64,000 nucleotides of DNA from CAWVSB01 sp046710535. Its GTDB lineage: Bacteria; Pseudomonadota; Gammaproteobacteria; Pseudomonadales; CAWVSB01. The first letter of the stretch is position 1, and every line of letters begins with the position of its first letter. A program made the translations under genes and the position numbers. Location of the stretch: NCBI GenBank assembly GCA_046710535.1, contig JBKEHH010000005.1, forward strand, positions 199,151 to 263,150, written 5' to 3'. Positions 1 to 8,423 of the stretch are shown here, piece by piece. The notes beneath the pieces are model-generated. The model saw only the letters and a program-made list of their open reading frames with translations, had not been told where the DNA came from and made no database searches.

Positions 1-137
1 TGAGGGTATTTCACAGCATTGCTGTAGAAGCTTCAATCTCATCACTTTATGTAAATAAATGGCAATGTAGGATCGCTTCTTTAACTCATGACTGCGGCGA
101 TGTAGCAATAGAAAATACATCTATTGCTATCATGCGC

Positions 138-2236
138 TTACCAATTTTTAGCTCCATCCGTCCAAATACCGAAAGATCTTCTTTTAGGATTAGGGTCAAT
201 AAATTCGGGCTCGACATGCTTCATATGCTCTCTCGTCGCACCAAATAAAAGGAACTTATAGCCCTTACCATTTGATTTATAAAAATATCCGACACCACAT
301 TTTTTATTTTCTCTAAAATCTACAGGCAGCGCTTGTAAATACTCAGGCACAAGCCCCTTAATGTATTCAGGGGTAGACTTTCCCCATTTTGAGCATATTC
401 CTTGCCACCCAGAACTAACGGGGTACCCGCCATTAGCGTTAAAGTATAGTTGCAGAGCATCTTTCACTTCAATAAAAGTCTTCTGAATATTGTGAGTGTT
501 AGTTGCTGGATTAAACAATTTTATTTTCGGGGAGCGCTCCATTGCAGCTAACAACGATTCTTTTCTTGTGGGGATTTTAACCGATATATGTGTATCATGT
601 TTATGGCTTGAAGATGAATCTCTGGGCACATATAGATAATATGGTTCAGTAGTTTCAAGAGGGCTATCAAACAAATTTATGCCATTGTATTGATGGCATT
701 CAACACCAACACCAGGCTCTTCACACAATGTTTTAGCTAGATCATTTAATAATACAAGCTCTTCTTTGATATCAATTCTCAGCTGGCTCGTGTTGAAATT
801 TTTAATCATCAATGTAGGCCGATAACGATTATAGCCCCACTTATTATTACCGTTTATCTTCGTGTTATGAGGTGGTTTTGAAAAATATGACGCCGGTTCA
901 CCATGGTCTGATTTAAACACAATGAGTGAATTTTTATAAATCTCCAACTCCTTTAGTTTATCGATAAAACCAATCCACTTCTTAACTGCGCATGTGGCTT
1001 GTGATTTTAAACCTTGTTCATTTTGATTGCTTTTATGCCACTGCTCATCATCACTTCTATAGTTGCAATTTTCATCAAAATCAATAGGAAAATGTGTAAA
1101 TGTAAAGTGCATATATCTAATACTATAATCAACATCCTTGACTGATAACTCACTGACAAATGAATCAAATTTCCCCAGCGTTTTTATATACTTTAAATCC
1201 CATGCAGGGCCTTTGTGCTGCTCCGTTTGCGCCTCAATGTTCAATGGGAAATTTAAGATTAAAGCATATGGCTTTATGGCTAAAGTAAGGTCCCTCCAAT
1301 CAAAAAACCCAAGCGCCGCAGATGTCCACAAGCGAACTATTGGATACCTGTAAAAATCAATTGTGTCACTCCATGCCCTTTGTGTTTTAAATGCCATAGC
1401 CTTAATTTTAAAATTACCATAGCCATGTTGAAAGCTATCAGATATCTGATTGCCTATAAGTTTATCTGCCGCCCACTTGACTCTAGATTAGCTAAGATTT
1501 CTCGTCTATTTTTACCCATAGAATTAAAATCTTGCACCCCGTAAATTTCACCCATTATAGAAGAACCCGTGGAAGGCGCTTGTGAAATTACGTTATTAAA
1601 GAAAGTAAAATCCTTTAGCTCTTCTGACAAGTCTTTATTTTCATTGAGCACACCTGACACTATATGCCCAGGCACTCCGTCAAAGCTCACAACCCATATA
1701 TTCTTGTTTTTTGATACGGCTAAAGACGGCTGTACTTCAGGGCCCTCGGTAAAACTCAGGGTGTCTGAGTTATAAATTGATAAAATCGAGGGCGGCACAG
1801 ACGTCACAACTGTTATCAAAATAAAAGCTATTATATATTTTTTGTGTTTGGTTAAACTAACTATCGAGAACGTAACCGATAAAAATATCAAGAGTATTAA
1901 GTTAAAGCGATGTATTGGATTATCTTCCGGATCTATCATTCCGGTACTAATAGACAGCGGTAAAATTAATCCCGCCAACACAATCCAAAATAATACGAAA
2001 TAGGATATGAAAGTTGACACTATGCTTAGTTTAATTAAATGCAATAAAATATTAAGAACACACAATAAACTGCCCAATATAAGAGAAAAAGCAATACTGC
2101 TTTTAAAAAAAACACTTGTATCTATAAACAAAAATTATTCAGGACTGCCACCAATCATATAGATTGGTACAATCAGAAACGCCATGATCGATGCGCAATA
2201 GGAAAGAATGTTATTTTTTAATAATCTATTACCCAT
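138..2236 (-). pseudogene. Broken membrane sulfatase/phosphatase-superfamily protein
   Basis: An alkaline-phosphatase/sulfatase-superfamily membrane hydrolase or transferase, split into pieces. The ATG at 2236 has a good AAGGA ribosome site about 10 nt upstream and reads 33 codons to an in-frame TAA at 2135-2137. The same frame continues with several membrane segments, the VSFDG metal-binding motif and the APSTGSS nucleophile region, ending at a TAG at 1454-1456. The rest, with the SDHGE metal-binding motif, lies in another frame down to 138. Restoring one G at the GGG run (plus positions 1472-1474) joins the two frames smoothly. Two independent lesions argue for a pseudogene, although a sequencing error could explain either. 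It lies next to the sugar-nucleotide operon, so a role in a surface polysaccharide is plausible. Confidence 0.75.
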
Positions 2237-2834
2237 TTAGATATATTCCTTCACGGATATCCCTGCGCAAATTAATAATCGCAAAAAGACCACGTCAAAT
2301 AAAATTTTAGTTCTCGAGATCGCTCTCTGGCAACAATCGAGCGATGAAAACTACATGAGTTGGATCATACCTGCTATTACATTATATGAATAATTACAGG
2401 CAACTATATTAACCCGCTTTACACACCTAGCCAAGCCTGACTTGGAATTAGTAGCCAAATTTTTTTGCTAATAAAATAAATGAGGGAGGGGGATTCATAA
2501 AAACCGAAACTTATAAGCAACCGGCATCCGATAGAATGAAGAATTATGAATGAAGCACCGATTCGTCCTTCAGCTAATCGGTGCTGACTTAGACGCTGGC
2601 TACGCGCGCCAACATTGGCTCGGTAAACCATGCGCATAATCGACAGATGCAGCAGAGCCAAAACATCCTGCACTGACAGCTTTACAGAGAATATAAAACA
2701 TTAGGTTGACGCCTCTCTTCTTTATGGCCCATTTCTAGTATACTTTTGCGGTATCCGACCTGACATACTCGGGATAGGAATTTTCGGTTTTTGATAGGCA
2801 CCGGCCCTGCAAACCCACAATACGGAGTGTTTAA
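2237..2834. other. Intergenic region, about 600 bp, with one hairpin
   Basis: Divergent spacer between the broken sulfatase gene and the sugar operon. It contains a perfect 10-bp inverted repeat (AGCACCGATT at 2554-2563 and its complement at 2576-2585, 12-nt loop) without a T tract. An 84-codon minus-strand frame here matches nothing I recognise. No convincing promoter with correct spacing was found. No JUMPstart-type element was seen. Confidence 0.5.
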
Positions 2835-3506
2835 ATGAAAATAGCCGCATTAGTGCCTTATTGGGTGGATTATCACCCTGACAATAAGAGTCATAAAAAC
2901 CTTAAAAAGCTTGGCGGCCGATATTTGATCAATTACAGCCTCAAACTGTTGGAAAACACCGAGAATATCAGCATGACATATGTCTATGCTTCCAATGAGG
3001 ATATTCTTGCCTACACTGACAGCACAATTGAGTTCAAGTATCTACAGCGCCCCAAGCGGCTCGATGACGACAATATTGCTATAGAAGACATCATTGATTC
3101 TTTTCTCGATGAAATCGATGCTGATGTAATTGTTTTATTACACCCAAACAGCCCTTTTTTACAACTTGCTACAATTACTGAGTGCGTTGAAAAAGTCATT
3201 TCTGGTGATTATGATTCTGCATTTACGGCAATTGCATACAAAAAACTGTGCTGGTATCAGGGCAGCCCGCTAAATTATTCTCTAACGGAACCAACTCCCA
3301 AGCCACAGGACATACCTCCAGTGATCTTTGAGCAATCATCACTGTATGTGCTCTCTAAAGCCTCTTATATCAAAAATAGAAAGCGCATTGGTGATACTCC
3401 CTTTATAAAATATGTTGACCATTTTGAAGGCCATGAAATAAGTATTGATGAAGATTTTAAAATTGCGGAGCTCATCGTGAATTCTGGCATGTATACGGAG
3501 CTTTAG
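2835..3506 (+). CDS. Acylneuraminate/CMP-sugar cytidylyltransferase-like protein
   Basis: A 223-residue nucleotidyltransferase of the NeuA/CMP-NeuNAc synthetase type, expected to join CTP to a sugar acid or alcohol. Support: an ALVP start, a KNLKKLGGRYLI stretch at 21-32 corresponding to the family's KNLxxLxGKPLI, HPNSPFL at 103-109 (family LQPTSPLR), and IDEDF at 204-208 (family IDTxxDF). The usual PARGGSKGIP nucleotide loop is replaced by PYWVDYHPDNKSH, so nucleotide or substrate preference may differ. The ATG has GGAG 8-10 nt upstream. It is the first gene of a four-gene operon; the next gene starts 1 nt after its stop. The family call is good, but the substrate is unknown. Confidence 0.75.
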   Translation: MKIAALVPYWVDYHPDNKSHKNLKKLGGRYLINYSLKLLENTENISMTYVYASNEDILAYTDSTIEFKYLQRPKRLDDDNIAIEDIIDSFLDEIDADVIVLLHPNSPFLQLATITECVEKVISGDYDSAFTAIAYKKLCWYQGSPLNYSLTEPTPKPQDIPPVIFEQSSLYVLSKASYIKNRKRIGDTPFIKYVDHFEGHEISIDEDFKIAELIVNSGMYTEL

Positions 3507-3507
3507 T

Positions 3508-4632
3508 GTGGCGTTATTAAAACAAATAACTGCAAACTTGGACGGTACCCCTTACCCTATTTATATAGGCGAAGGCATCATAGGTAACATCTGTGAGTAT
3601 CTCAGTGGTAGCACCTCTAAGGTGATCATAATATTTGACAACTTTTTTGAGCATATACTTGCTCGTGAATTAAAAGATAATCTAGAGCTAGAGGGATATT
3701 CAGTACTTCTTCACGGCATGGAAGCAGGTAAAGGCAACAAGAATATTAATGAAGCTCTCAAAGTTTTTGGCCTACTTGAAGAAAATAATTTCGCACGAGA
3801 CTCGACATTGATTGCCGTTGGCGGCGGAGTTATCGGAGATATGGCCGGCTTTATTGCTAGCACCTGGCTGCGTGGCATGAATTTGATTCATATCCCAACA
3901 ACTTTACTTGCAATGGTCGACAGTAGTATTGGAGGAAAGACAGCTATTAATTTTCGCCAGACAATAAACGGCATTGGTAGCTATTACCATCCTATTCTAA
4001 ATATTATAGACCTGAATCTAGTTGCTTCGCTTACTAACCGAGACTATTACTCTGGTCTAGCAGAAGTAATAAAGTGCGCTGTTATAAACGACCATGATTT
4101 TTATTCTTATTTAATTGATCAACACGAATCAATACTGAGTAGAAGTGCTAGTCATGTTGTTGAATTTATCAGTAAGACTATAGATATAAAGATACGGCAT
4201 GTACAAGGAGACGTTAAAGAAGGCGGTAAGAGGTTACTACTGAATTATGGACATACTCTTGGGCATTCGATCGAAGTCTCTACTGAGAGAAACCATCAAG
4301 AGCAGCTTCGTCATGGCGAGGGAGTCTCTATCGGTATCATGGCGGTGGCCTATATCGCGACTCGCCATCTGAATATAAACCAAGATATTTACGATTCTTT
4401 AGAAACTACTTTTAAAATGTTTAATCTTCCGACATACGTAAGTTCTCGTGAGCTGGGTTTTGATCGAGCTAAATTACTCGCTAACTGCAAGGTTAATGTT
4501 CACAAAGATAAGAAACGCTTAAACAATAAGCTGCGGCTAATCCTCGCCAACCATATTGGTAATGCTAGCGTTTATGACGATGTGCCATCTCAGCTTGTCG
4601 AAGAGGCCTTCGATCATATTATTAGAGACTAA
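3508..4632 (+). CDS. 3-dehydroquinate synthase-like sugar-phosphate cyclase
   Basis: A 374-residue protein of the AroB/sugar-phosphate-cyclase family. Established members turn a keto sugar phosphate into a carbocycle using NAD and a divalent metal. Visible motifs: GGGVIGD at 105-111 (NAD), PTTLLAMVDSSIGGK ending at K144, metal ligands E186, H253 or H249, and H269, plus K189, R242 and a C-terminal HKDKK. The usual GKNxIG reads TINGIG here, so an active-site-region Lys is Ile. Start is GTG at 3508 with GGAG 7 nt upstream. The operon context is sugar activation rather than aroK, so I infer a paralogue serving a cyclitol or deoxy-sugar pathway. A plain AroB remains possible. Confidence 0.8.
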   Translation: MALLKQITANLDGTPYPIYIGEGIIGNICEYLSGSTSKVIIIFDNFFEHILARELKDNLELEGYSVLLHGMEAGKGNKNINEALKVFGLLEENNFARDSTLIAVGGGVIGDMAGFIASTWLRGMNLIHIPTTLLAMVDSSIGGKTAINFRQTINGIGSYYHPILNIIDLNLVASLTNRDYYSGLAEVIKCAVINDHDFYSYLIDQHESILSRSASHVVEFISKTIDIKIRHVQGDVKEGGKRLLLNYGHTLGHSIEVSTERNHQEQLRHGEGVSIGIMAVAYIATRHLNINQDIYDSLETTFKMFNLPTYVSSRELGFDRAKLLANCKVNVHKDKKRLNNKLRLILANHIGNASVYDDVPSQLVEEAFDHIIRD

Positions 4633-4634
4633 CA

Positions 4635-5396
4635 ATGGATTCTTCTATGTTACTAAAAGATAAAGTTTGCGTAATTACCGGCGCAGGCAAAGGTATTGGA
4701 AGTGATTGTGCAAAATTATTTGCGCAACAGGGGGCGAAACTTGCCCTGATTTCGCGAACCGAGTCAGACCTTCTTAAGTTAGCCGAAGAGCTCAATCTTA
4801 CTGATGACCGCCTAATATGGTGCGCAGGAGACGTATCTGACGAAAAGACGGTTCGTGACTTTACCTCCCTTTGTATTGATCATTTTGGACACATCGACGC
4901 GCTTATCAACAATGCTGGTATGCGGATGAGAAAGCCGTTTCTTGAAATGAGTTATGCCGATTGGTCAGAAGTTACTCAGGTTAATGCTGGCAGCGTATTT
5001 CTATTTTGCCATGCGGTTGGCGCCCATATGGTTAAACGCAAGCAAGGTAAAATTATTAATATGGCATCTATTGTTGGCACTCTAGGGCTTGCAGAGCTAG
5101 TGGGCTATGGTGCGTCTAAAGGCGCGGTAATAAGCTTGACTAAGGGGCTTGCAGTTGAATGGGCAGAACATAATATTAATGTAAACGTCATTGCTCCAGG
5201 GTTTTGCGAAACATCCTATGCAGATGCTTTTAAACAAAAAACTGATCTATATAACTTCACTATTGATAGAACACCAATGAAAAAATGGGGAACTGGCAAA
5301 GATATAGCCAATGCATGCCTATACCTTGCATCTGAAATGTCTGACTATGTGACAGGTGACGTGTTAAATGTAGATGGAGGATGGAGTGCTTGGTAA
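4635..5396 (+). CDS. SDR-family oxidoreductase
   Basis: A classical 253-residue short-chain dehydrogenase/reductase, NAD(P)-dependent. It has the cofactor motif TGAGKGIG at 15-22, NNAG at 92-95, catalytic S145, Y158 and K162 (YGASK), and a C-terminal YVTGDVLNVDGG typical of the gluconate-5-dehydrogenase/FabG branch. It begins 2 nt after the cyclase-like gene and overlaps or abuts the next gene, so it is surely co-transcribed. By context it probably oxidises or reduces a hydroxyl or ketone on the product of the cyclase-like enzyme; this is inference. A start at the internal ATG at 4647 (residue 5) is also possible. Confidence 0.85.
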   Translation: MDSSMLLKDKVCVITGAGKGIGSDCAKLFAQQGAKLALISRTESDLLKLAEELNLTDDRLIWCAGDVSDEKTVRDFTSLCIDHFGHIDALINNAGMRMRKPFLEMSYADWSEVTQVNAGSVFLFCHAVGAHMVKRKQGKIINMASIVGTLGLAELVGYGASKGAVISLTKGLAVEWAEHNINVNVIAPGFCETSYADAFKQKTDLYNFTIDRTPMKKWGTGKDIANACLYLASEMSDYVTGDVLNVDGGWSAW

Positions 5397-5413
5397 AGCT
5401 CTCAATCAAAAAA

Positions 5414-6163
5414 ATGGAAAATAAAAAAACAATTCTAGGCGTAATACCTGCGCGCTATAAGTCTTCAAGATTTGAAGGAAAACCCTTGGTTAAAATAAAA
5501 GGTATTCCGATGATTAAGAGAACCTATATGCAGTCATTGAAATCCAATTTACTGGATAAAATTGTTGTTGCCACAGAGGATAAAAGAATAATTGATTATT
5601 GTGAGATGGAAGATATACCCGTCGTTATGACAACCGACAGGTGCTTAACGGGCACCGATCGTGTGGCCGAAGTTAGCCAGCAAATGGATTACGACTTCTA
5701 CGTTAATATTCAGGGCGATGAACCAATAATAGATCCTTCTTCAATAGAGCAAATTGTGGAAATGTATCTAACACACGGAAATGATTATATTGCTTATAAT
5801 TTGTATAAAGTCATCGACGACATGACAGAGGTCAATAGCGATACCATCATCAAAGTCATTACTAATGTAAATGATGAAGTAATGTATATGTCCCGCTTAC
5901 CCATACCTTTCTCCAAAGGTAAATTGACCTCGGTATTTAAACAACAAATACCGGTCTATGGGTTTACGAAAAAGGCCTTGAGCTTGTTTTCTTCTTATGA
6001 AAAAACACTAAATGAAAAATTCGAAGACATAGAATTATTACGTTTTGTCGATTTAGGCTTTAAACTAAAAATGATCCCTACCACTGCTAGCTCTATAGCT
6101 GTAGATGTTCCAGCTGATCTTGCCAAGGTAGAAGACTACCTCACAACTCATGGTTTAGATTAA
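5414..6163 (+). CDS. KdsB-like 3-deoxy-manno-octulosonate cytidylyltransferase
   Basis: A 249-residue CMP-ulosonic-acid synthetase-like protein. Motifs: IPARYKSSRFEGKPL at 11-25 (canonical IPARYxSTRLPGKPL), GTDR at 80-83, NIQGDEP at 98-104, and a C-terminal DVPADL (canonical DTPEDL). The frame is open to an ATG at 5381, overlapping the SDR gene, but the family N terminus fits the ATG at 5414. Neither has a well-spaced ribosome site, so translation may be coupled. It diverges from housekeeping KdsB at FEG and in the SRLPIPFSK region. With a second cytidylyltransferase in the same operon, it likely activates a KDO-like acid for a specific surface glycan rather than lipid A core. Confidence 0.75.
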   Translation: MENKKTILGVIPARYKSSRFEGKPLVKIKGIPMIKRTYMQSLKSNLLDKIVVATEDKRIIDYCEMEDIPVVMTTDRCLTGTDRVAEVSQQMDYDFYVNIQGDEPIIDPSSIEQIVEMYLTHGNDYIAYNLYKVIDDMTEVNSDTIIKVITNVNDEVMYMSRLPIPFSKGKLTSVFKQQIPVYGFTKKALSLFSSYEKTLNEKFEDIELLRFVDLGFKLKMIPTTASSIAVDVPADLAKVEDYLTTHGLD

Positions 6164-6189
6164 TACATTTCCTGGCAATAATAATGTCA

Positions 6190-6225
6190 TCCTCAATAGC
6201 CGCGCATCAATGTGGCTATTGAGGA
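6190..6225. terminator. Hairpin between convergent genes
   Basis: A perfect 12-bp stem (6190-6201 with 6214-6225) around a 12-nt loop, between the ends of the sugar operon and the convergent rubredoxin-reductase gene. There is no long T tract on either side, so it is a probable rather than certain bidirectional terminator. Confidence 0.55.
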
Positions 6226-6232
6226 AAGGTGG

Positions 6233-7606
6233 TTAGGCCAGAATTGCCGGTAATTCTTTCTGCAGCCGCATTTTCTCTTTCGTGCCATCGCCCGTTAAGG
6301 CAAAGCCAAGCAGTGCGCCGCTAGCATCTCTGAATTCAGCAACCACATTGTTACCGTCTTCATTGATCGTCCACTCGCCTGCTGCATCACGTGGTGCAGG
6401 GCTTACGACTAATGGACAAGCCGGTACTTTAACGGTTACCGGCATTGCTGGATAAACGACTTCTGTGGGCTCGCCAGTTAAGGTTTTCGCCAATGCTTTA
6501 GCGGCAGTCATTAATGGCGCAACGTATACCAATACATGGCCCGCTACTTCGGCACAGTCACCAAAGGCATAAACGTTTTTGGCGCTGGTGGCTAGTAATC
6601 TGTCGGTCACAATGCCACGGTTTACTTCAATACCCGCTTGCTTGGCCAGCTCAGTTCTTGAGCGCACACCGACCGCACTGATAACAATATCAGCCGCTAA
6701 TACTGCGCCATTATTTAGACTTACTGCCAAGCCGCCGTCAGCTTTTTTGTTTACAGCAGTTACTAATGGCCCGAAATGAAACTTAGCGCCTTTTTCTTCT
6801 AATGCGCGCTGCACCGCTTTACCAGCTGCTTCTGGCAGCAATGTTGGCAGGCAGTAACCTAGCGGGTCTACGGTTTCAACGTTAAAGCCGCCATTGATTA
6901 AATCATTGGTGTATTCACAGCCAATTAAGCCGCCGCCGATTAAAACAACTTTTTTAACATCGTTCTGTTTTATCGCACTGCAGAAATCATCGTAGTCCAT
7001 TAAATCGTTAATGGAATAAACCATGTCTAAGCCGTCGCCAGCAATTGGTGGGGTAATGGTGTCCGCGCCTAGTGCCAAAATTAGCTTACTGTAATGGACA
7101 CTAGTGTCTTTGTCGGCCAATTTAAGGTTTTGGGCGTCAGTATCTATGCCAACCACTTTGGTCATGGTCCATACGCTGGCATTCAACTGCGTGCCCATAG
7201 CGCCTGCATCAGCCTGCACTAAGTCAGCAGGGCTTACGCCACGAGTAAAACCTGTTGATAGCATTGGCTTAGAATAGGCACGGCCATCATCGCTAGTAAT
7301 TAAAATTAGCGGTGTATCACTGTCTAATTTACGGAATTCTTTGGCCAGGCCATAACCTGCTAACCCGGTACCTAAGATAACAATCGGCGCGGCTTCACTG
7401 CTATTTTGCGCCTGCTCGTGATGGGGCGCGGCTTCAACTTCTGAGCTTTCAATCAGTTCAAAGTCTTCTTTACCAACGCCGCAGTCAGGACATAGCCAAT
7501 CTTCTGGAACATCTTCCCATTTGGTTCCCGGCGCAACATCATTCTCCGGGTCTCCAGTTACTTCGTCGTAAATCCAACCACAAACAATACATTCCCACTT
7601 AGTCAT
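6233..7606 (-). CDS. Rubredoxin-rubredoxin reductase fusion
   Basis: A 457-residue fusion. Residues 1-55 are a complete rubredoxin with iron-binding CxxC pairs at C6/C9 and C39/C42. A short acidic/His linker follows, then a FAD- and NAD(P)-dependent reductase of the RubB/ferredoxin-reductase type with its first dinucleotide motif GTGLAG at 79-84 and a second, GGGLIG, mid-protein. It passes electrons from NAD(P)H to rubredoxin, usually for alkane hydroxylases or for reductive removal of reactive oxygen. Here donor and carrier are tied in one chain. No alkane monooxygenase lies in the window, so the final acceptor is unknown. The gene appears to be single. Confidence 0.9.
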   Translation of the reverse strand: MTKWECIVCGWIYDEVTGDPENDVAPGTKWEDVPEDWLCPDCGVGKEDFELIESSEVEAAPHHEQAQNSSEAAPIVILGTGLAGYGLAKEFRKLDSDTPLILITSDDGRAYSKPMLSTGFTRGVSPADLVQADAGAMGTQLNASVWTMTKVVGIDTDAQNLKLADKDTSVHYSKLILALGADTITPPIAGDGLDMVYSINDLMDYDDFCSAIKQNDVKKVVLIGGGLIGCEYTNDLINGGFNVETVDPLGYCLPTLLPEAAGKAVQRALEEKGAKFHFGPLVTAVNKKADGGLAVSLNNGAVLAADIVISAVGVRSRTELAKQAGIEVNRGIVTDRLLATSAKNVYAFGDCAEVAGHVLVYVAPLMTAAKALAKTLTGEPTEVVYPAMPVTVKVPACPLVVSPAPRDAAGEWTINEDGNNVVAEFRDASGALLGFALTGDGTKEKMRLQKELPAILA

Positions 7607-7743
7607 TAAAAACCTCTCCTACTCTATATACGTGGCATGTTTTAGCCAAATCAACAACTTGCATATTAGGCGCTAATACCCCAATGTGCCCCGTCAACTA
7701 ATACATATTTTACAACTTTAAACAGCGCCTTTAACCGAACAAT

Positions 7744-8325
7744 ATGACAGACCGCGTATTCTACGACTTTAACCCCAAGCAGTACCACCCCGTCGGCATT
7801 AACTGGCGGCAACATAAGCAGATATTTAACGAAATACCGCTAAATATTAAGCATTGCCTATTAGATGAGGGGTCCTTGACCCAACGATTGATTACCGCCA
7901 GTGGTAACAACTTCTCCGTGCAAGTGCATTCTCAAGGCTGGAACACAGCATATTTAGACGAATGTCGGTCGTTAGACATAAATTCACGTCATTTAGCACA
8001 AGTGCGAGAAACCTTGTTGCTGTGTAATGGTACTCCATGGGTATTTGCCCGCAGCGTTATTCCCGCTTCCAGCCTTAAAGGGCATGCTCGCCAACTACTA
8101 AAGCTCAATAATCGCTCACTGGGCAGCTGGTTATTTAACGACTCAAGCATGCGCCGCGCCCCATTTGAGCTAGCTACTATTGATTCCAACAACACCGTGG
8201 TGCCGATAAATTTGCAAATGCAGCAAACGTTATGGGGCCGACGCTCAAAATTTACTGTCCAAGGCCTGCCCTTATTGGTGGCCGAAATATTTCTGCCTGC
8301 ATTTAAGCCATGGCCAATGATCTAG
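7744..8325 (+). CDS. ubiC: Chorismate lyase
   Basis: 193 residues. UbiC removes pyruvate from chorismate to give 4-hydroxybenzoate, the first committed step of ubiquinone synthesis. Support: VRETLL at 87-92, PWVFARSVIP at 98-107, LGSWLF at 126-131, and RRAPFE ending at E142, the expected catalytic Glu position. The ATG at 7744 lacks an obvious ribosome site. It lies upstream of ubiA, the enzyme that uses its product, but a symporter gene separates the two. Confidence 0.92.
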   Translation: MTDRVFYDFNPKQYHPVGINWRQHKQIFNEIPLNIKHCLLDEGSLTQRLITASGNNFSVQVHSQGWNTAYLDECRSLDINSRHLAQVRETLLLCNGTPWVFARSVIPASSLKGHARQLLKLNNRSLGSWLFNDSSMRRAPFELATIDSNNTVVPINLQMQQTLWGRRSKFTVQGLPLLVAEIFLPAFKPWPMI

Positions 8326-8423
8326 CGCAAATGAACATCAGGCGTACTATTCGCCTACTGGCCATGATTAGTTTAAGATCATGAACATAAATAAGGATAA
8401 AAAAACAATCGGATTATTAAACA

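Noticed and set aside
3..250. Open plus-strand frame entering from the left edge
   Set aside because: It overlaps the 3' part of the sulfatase-like gene on the other strand and has no recognisable protein pattern.
2419..2673. 84-codon minus-strand frame
   Set aside because: No ribosome site, unusual composition, no recognised motif, and it includes the inverted repeat at 2554-2585.
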